Positions 61,058 to 64,000 of a stretch of DNA of 64,000 nt are shown one piece after another (position 1 is the stretch's first letter; each line of letters opens with the position of its first letter). Source of the DNA: Pseudomonas sp. MAG733B (GTDB lineage: Bacteria; Pseudomonadota; Gammaproteobacteria; Pseudomonadales; Pseudomonadaceae); NCBI RefSeq assembly GCF_036884845.1, contig NZ_CP145732.1:1984001-2048000 (forward strand), read 5' to 3'. Below the pieces are notes generated by a model that did not search any database, was not told the origin of the DNA, and worked only from the letters and a program-made list of their open reading frames with translations. Both the position numbers and the translations under genes were made by a program.

Positions 61058-61528
61058 ATGCTCTGTCTAAAACAGCTGCGAACAATTCTACTGATTGCTG
61101 TATCGGGTTTGTCCCTTGGTGGATGCGTGCCTTATTCCGACGGAGGAGTCAGTTACTACAGTTCCGAGGTTTACACCTCACCAGCGCCGGCTTATTACGC
61201 TGGCGGTAATTCCTACTATTCCAATGGCGGTTACTATTCACCGCCAGCCCGTTATTACGCGCCACCTGCGCGGTATTACCAGCCAACGCCGCGCTACTAC
61301 CACCAGCCGCGGGTCTATCAACCGGCGCCGCGCTATTACCAATCGGCACCCCGTTACTACCAGTCGCGACCCGACTACCGGGCGCAGCAGAATCATGGCT
61401 GGGACGGCCGCAACCGTGGCGGCTGGAACAATGACTACCGTGGCAATGGCGGGCGCAACAACAACCATGGCGGTCGAGGCGACCATAACGGACGCGGCGA
61501 TCACGACGGCCGGGGCAGTCACCGTTAA
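61058..61528 (+). CDS. Tyrosine-rich repeat lipoprotein
   Basis: A 156-residue protein with lipoprotein leader MLCLKQLRTILLIAVSGLSL, lipobox LSLGGC. The middle (about 50-105) is made of degenerate repeats of the form (A/P)RYYxP/Q, for example PPARYYAPPARYYQ. The tail is rich in Gly, Asn, Arg and His with GRGDH repeats. AGGAGG precedes the ATG at 61058. Composition fits a surface-exposed, disordered outer-membrane lipoprotein; function unknown. Ends at a strong terminator. Confidence 0.83.
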   Translation: MLCLKQLRTILLIAVSGLSLGGCVPYSDGGVSYYSSEVYTSPAPAYYAGGNSYYSNGGYYSPPARYYAPPARYYQPTPRYYHQPRVYQPAPRYYQSAPRYYQSRPDYRAQQNHGWDGRNRGGWNNDYRGNGGRNNNHGGRGDHNGRGDHDGRGSHR

Positions 61529-61536
61529 CCGTCCAC

Positions 61537-61568
61537 AAAAAAGCGGCGCATCAAGCGCCGCTTTTTTT
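61537..61568. terminator. Bidirectional terminator between the lipoprotein and hydratase genes
   Basis: aaaaaagcggcgc and gcgccgcttttttt form a perfect stem with A/T runs, serving both convergent genes. Confidence 0.88.
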
Positions 61569-61579
61569 ATGCCCGAAAT

Positions 61580-62692
61580 TCAGTACTCCGACAAATCCGC
61601 CAATGGGTGCCGACCTTCCCACACCTTGTGGAAATGTGCCTCCACCACCGCATCCGGCACATTGTTGATGTCCGGCCAGTGCCAATGCGGTTTCTGATCC
61701 TTGTCGATCAATCGCGCACGCACACCTTCGCTGAACTCCGGATGACGACAGCAATTGAGGCTCAGCGTGTATTCCATCAGAAAGACTTCGGCCAGTGACA
61801 GGTGCCGGGCGCGGGCGATCTGTTCCCAGACCAGATGAGCGGTCAGCGGCGAGCCTTCGCTCATGGTCCGGGCGGCGCGACTGAGCAGCAGGTCAGTGTC
61901 ATCGCGCAATGGGCTGATGGCCTTCCACGCGCAACGCACATCACTGACATCCAGCAATTCATCGATACGCTGGCGTCGCGGTAGCCACTGAGGTTCGGGC
62001 ATTTGTGCGACGGCTTCCTGTTGCAAGGCCTTGAGCAGACTGTTGAGCTGCATAGGTGTCTGTTCCTGCCAATTCAATTGCAGCAGGCCTTCGATCAGCT
62101 GTTCCTGTTGCTCATCGAGCAGGAAGCGGTCGGCCAGGTCCAGGTCGATCGCATCGCGAGCATTCATGTGGGCGCCGGTCAGGCCGAGGAACAATCCGAG
62201 CTTGCCGGGCAGGCGCGACAGGAACCAACTGGCGCCGACGTCCGGGTAAAGACCGATGGTGATCTCAGGCATGGCCAGCCGACTGCTCGGTGTGACGATG
62301 CGGATGTTTGCCCCTTGCAGCAGGCCCATGCCGCCGCCGAGCACATAACCGTGCCCCCAGCAGATGAGCGGTTTGGGATAGGTGTGCAGGCTGAAGTCCA
62401 GGCGATATTCAGCGGAAAAGAAATGCGCGGCCAGAGGCGGCACTTCGCCGGGATGGGCGCGGCAGGCCTCAACCAGGCTGCGCACTTCACCGCCGGCGCA
62501 GAAGGCTTTGGCGCCGTTGCCGCGCAGCAGCACGCAAACGATTTGCGGCTCTTTGGCCCAGGCATCCAGTCGATCGCGCAAGGCGTTGATCATGGGCAAG
62601 GACAGCGCGTTCAGCGATTTTTCGGCATCCAGCGTGGCGACGCCGATGCGGGCGCCGTCGGTGCCGGTGAGTTCTTCGAAGTGCAGATTCAT
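61580..62692 (-). CDS. Enoyl-CoA hydratase/isomerase family protein (3-hydroxyisobutyryl-CoA hydrolase-like)
   Basis: A 370-residue crotonase-fold protein, MNLHFEELTGTDGARIGVAT. The oxyanion loop residues are in KAFCAGGEVRSL and GHGYVLGGGMGLLQGANIRI. The MPEITIGLYPDVGASWFLSR block with a conserved acidic residue marks the 3-hydroxyisobutyryl-CoA hydrolase subgroup, which acts in valine breakdown. GAGGTCACG precedes the ATG at 62692. No other valine genes nearby. Confidence 0.85.
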   Translation of the reverse strand: MNLHFEELTGTDGARIGVATLDAEKSLNALSLPMINALRDRLDAWAKEPQIVCVLLRGNGAKAFCAGGEVRSLVEACRAHPGEVPPLAAHFFSAEYRLDFSLHTYPKPLICWGHGYVLGGGMGLLQGANIRIVTPSSRLAMPEITIGLYPDVGASWFLSRLPGKLGLFLGLTGAHMNARDAIDLDLADRFLLDEQQEQLIEGLLQLNWQEQTPMQLNSLLKALQQEAVAQMPEPQWLPRRQRIDELLDVSDVRCAWKAISPLRDDTDLLLSRAARTMSEGSPLTAHLVWEQIARARHLSLAEVFLMEYTLSLNCCRHPEFSEGVRARLIDKDQKPHWHWPDINNVPDAVVEAHFHKVWEGRHPLADLSEY

Positions 62693-62824
62693 CGTGACCT
62701 CGATCGGGAAATTGAGGGTTAAGTATGATCGCTGTGTAGGAAAGTGCCGGATCTGTGTCAGATCAATTGACAAGCGTGATGCGCTTTCCTAGGGTTCGCC
62801 CCATTGTTTTTGCCGGATGTAACC

Positions 62825-63517
62825 ATGACTGCTGACGACCGTATCAAACTCGAACCGAGCTGGAAGGAGGCCCTGCGTGCCGAATTCGACCAGCCCTACA
62901 TGACAGAGTTGCGAAACTTTCTGCAACAGGAGCGGGCGGCCGGCAAGGAGATCTATCCACCGGGCCCGATGATCTTCAACGCACTCAATTCCACGCCGCT
63001 GGACAAGGTCAAAGTCGTGATCCTCGGACAAGACCCGTACCACGGCCCGGGCCAGGCCCATGGCTTGTGCTTCTCGGTGCAACCGGGCGTACCGGCGCCG
63101 CCGTCGCTGGTGAACATCTACAAAGAATTGAAGCGCGACCTGAACATCGACATCCCCAGCCACGGTTACTTGCAGAGCTGGGCTGAGCAGGGCGTGCTGA
63201 TGCTCAACACCACCATGACCGTCGAGCGCGCAAACGCCAATGCGCACAAGGACAAGGGTTGGCAGTTTTTCACTGACCGGATCATTGAAGTGGTCAGCCA
63301 GCAGCAGCCACATCTGGTGTTCATGCTGTGGGGCGCCCATGCGCAGAGCAAGCAGAAACTGATCGATGCCACCAAGCATCTGGTGCTGACGTCGGTGCAC
63401 CCGTCGCCGCTGTCGGCTTATCGCGGCTTCCTGGGTTGCGGGCACTTCAGCCGGACCAACAAGTTTCTGGAACAGAATGGCGAGACGCCGATTGAGTGGC
63501 GGTTGCCCCCGGTTTGA
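62825..63517 (+). CDS. ung: Uracil-DNA glycosylase
   Basis: A 230-residue family 1 enzyme, [20 protein letters not shown]. The catalytic aspartate D70 is in GQDPYHG and the catalytic histidine H192 is in [16 protein letters not shown] and the minor-groove loop are intact. It removes uracil from DNA in base-excision repair. Divergent from the hydratase gene. I chose the ATG at 62825 over an upstream TTG. Confidence 0.95.
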   Translation: MTADDRIKLEPSWKEALRAEFDQPYMTELRNFLQQERAAGKEIYPPGPMIFNALNSTPLDKVKVVILGQDPYHGPGQAHGLCFSVQPGVPAPPSLVNIYKELKRDLNIDIPSHGYLQSWAEQGVLMLNTTMTVERANANAHKDKGWQFFTDRIIEVVSQQQPHLVFMLWGAHAQSKQKLIDATKHLVLTSVHPSPLSAYRGFLGCGHFSRTNKFLEQNGETPIEWRLPPV

Positions 63518-63536
63518 TGGGAGTTGGTTGAACTTT

Positions 63537-63669
63537 TGTGGCGAGGGAGCTTGCTCCCGCTGGGCTGCGAAGCAGCCCTAAATTCTGCAATCTGATTTCT
63601 TCTGACACACCATGCACATAGGCTTTACGACTGCTGCGCAGCCGAGCGGGAGCAAGCTCCCTCGCCACA
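63537..63669. repeat. REP-type inverted repeat, 'GTGGCGAGGGAGCTTGCTCCC' family
   Basis: tgtggcgagggagcttgctc and gagcaagctccctcgccaca arms between convergent ung and the AbrB-family gene. Confidence 0.86.
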
Positions 63670-63676
63670 GGTGGAG

Positions 63677-64000
63677 TTAAATTTCTGGTTCTTCCGGTTG
63701 TCGATTCCAATACTTGAACAACGGCTCCGCCAGAAACAGCACAAACAACAGCCGCATCACCTGCATCGCCGTCACCAGCGGCACCGACAATTGCAGGGTC
63801 TCCGCCGTCAGGCTCATCTCCGCAATCCCGCCGGGCATCATGCCCAACGTCAGTGAACGCAGATCCAGATGGGTCAGCGCACTCAAGCCCAGCGCCGCTG
63901 CGGTCGCGATCAACATGGTCAACACCGTACCGATCAAGGTCCGGCCCATGAACGAAGGTGCGCGACGGAAAAACTGTCGGTTGAAGTGACAGCCCAGCCC
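63677..64000 (-). CDS. AbrB-family membrane protein, C-terminal part, cut by window edge
   Basis: The last 107 or so residues of a membrane protein of the AbrB (ammonia monooxygenase-like, PF05145) family, unrelated to the DNA-binding AbrB. The segment SLTLGMMPGGIAEMSLTAET and the following VPLVTAMQVMRLLFVLFLAE are the repeated signature of the family's second half. The open frame continues past 64000, so the start is outside the window. Function unknown. Confidence 0.85.
   Translation of the reverse strand, partial: GLGCHFNRQFFRRAPSFMGRTLIGTVLTMLIATAAALGLSALTHLDLRSLTLGMMPGGIAEMSLTAETLQLSVPLVTAMQVMRLLFVLFLAEPLFKYWNRQPEEPEI

Noticed and set aside
3637..63669. Recurrent repeats as a CRISPR array
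   Set aside because: The repeats are paired, inverted, scattered between genes and never in tandem with regular spacers; they are REP-type elements.

Overview
The window is a gene-dense stretch (roughly 60 percent G+C by eye) of a Pseudomonas chromosome, most likely from the P. fluorescens group. The evidence is a TtgABC/EmhABC efflux locus with its TetR repressor and operator, olsBA, xenB, a PhaG whose first 20 or so residues match the P. putida protein, and many convergent REP-type inverted repeats in the gaps. Both ends cut genes: an RND pump at the left and an AbrB-family membrane protein at the right.

Layout. 1-3463: RND efflux pump, adaptor and repressor. 3804-6446: arsR, MFS exporter, xenB. 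6616-9893: ACP phosphodiesterase, olsA and olsB (ornithine lipid, with a candidate Pho box) and an acyl-CoA-dehydrogenase-like protein. 10069-16661: serine hydrolase, then a peptidase M20/MFS/amidase/IclR catabolic cluster. 16812-24579: YceI, cardiolipin synthase, BglX, LemA plus two TPM-domain proteins, and a methyltransferase. 24660-29787: transporter, DJ-1/PfpI, RHH and DUF1508 proteins, and a DapA-like/class II aldolase pair with a divergent XRE-cupin regulator. 29939-34558: a SIR2-like DUF4917 protein, then a lower-GC alpha-oxoamine synthase plus MFS pair next to a LysR regulator. 34796-38420: CoA-transferase, HMG-CoA-lyase-type enzyme and MFS transporter. 38499-44326: transporters, a PAS-GAF-GGDEF cyclase, a tiny KGG protein, DUF4142, a low-affinity iron permease family protein and Tam. 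44388-46671: small ORFs, an intact hicAB toxin-antitoxin pair, a decayed higBA pair and tRNA-Gly(CCC). 46851-50471: phaG, rsuA, a CWC protein and a second diguanylate cyclase. 50676-60709: a guanidine assimilation operon. 61058 to the end: Tyr-rich lipoprotein, enoyl-CoA hydratase-family protein, ung and an AbrB-family protein.

The best understood system is the operon at 50676-60709, read on the minus strand. A sigma-54 promoter match is followed by a guanidine-I (ykkC) riboswitch, an ABC importer, two carboxyguanidine-deiminase-type subunits, a biotin carboxylase of the urea/guanidine type and allophanate hydrolase. Together these would take guanidine in and convert it to ammonia and CO2. 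Two details stand out. A REP inverted repeat lies in frame inside the carboxylase gene. Also, ten bases of the riboswitch are perfectly complementary to the ribosome-binding site of the first gene. The least understood loci are the oxoamine synthase/MFS pair and the DUF4917 SIR2-like protein.
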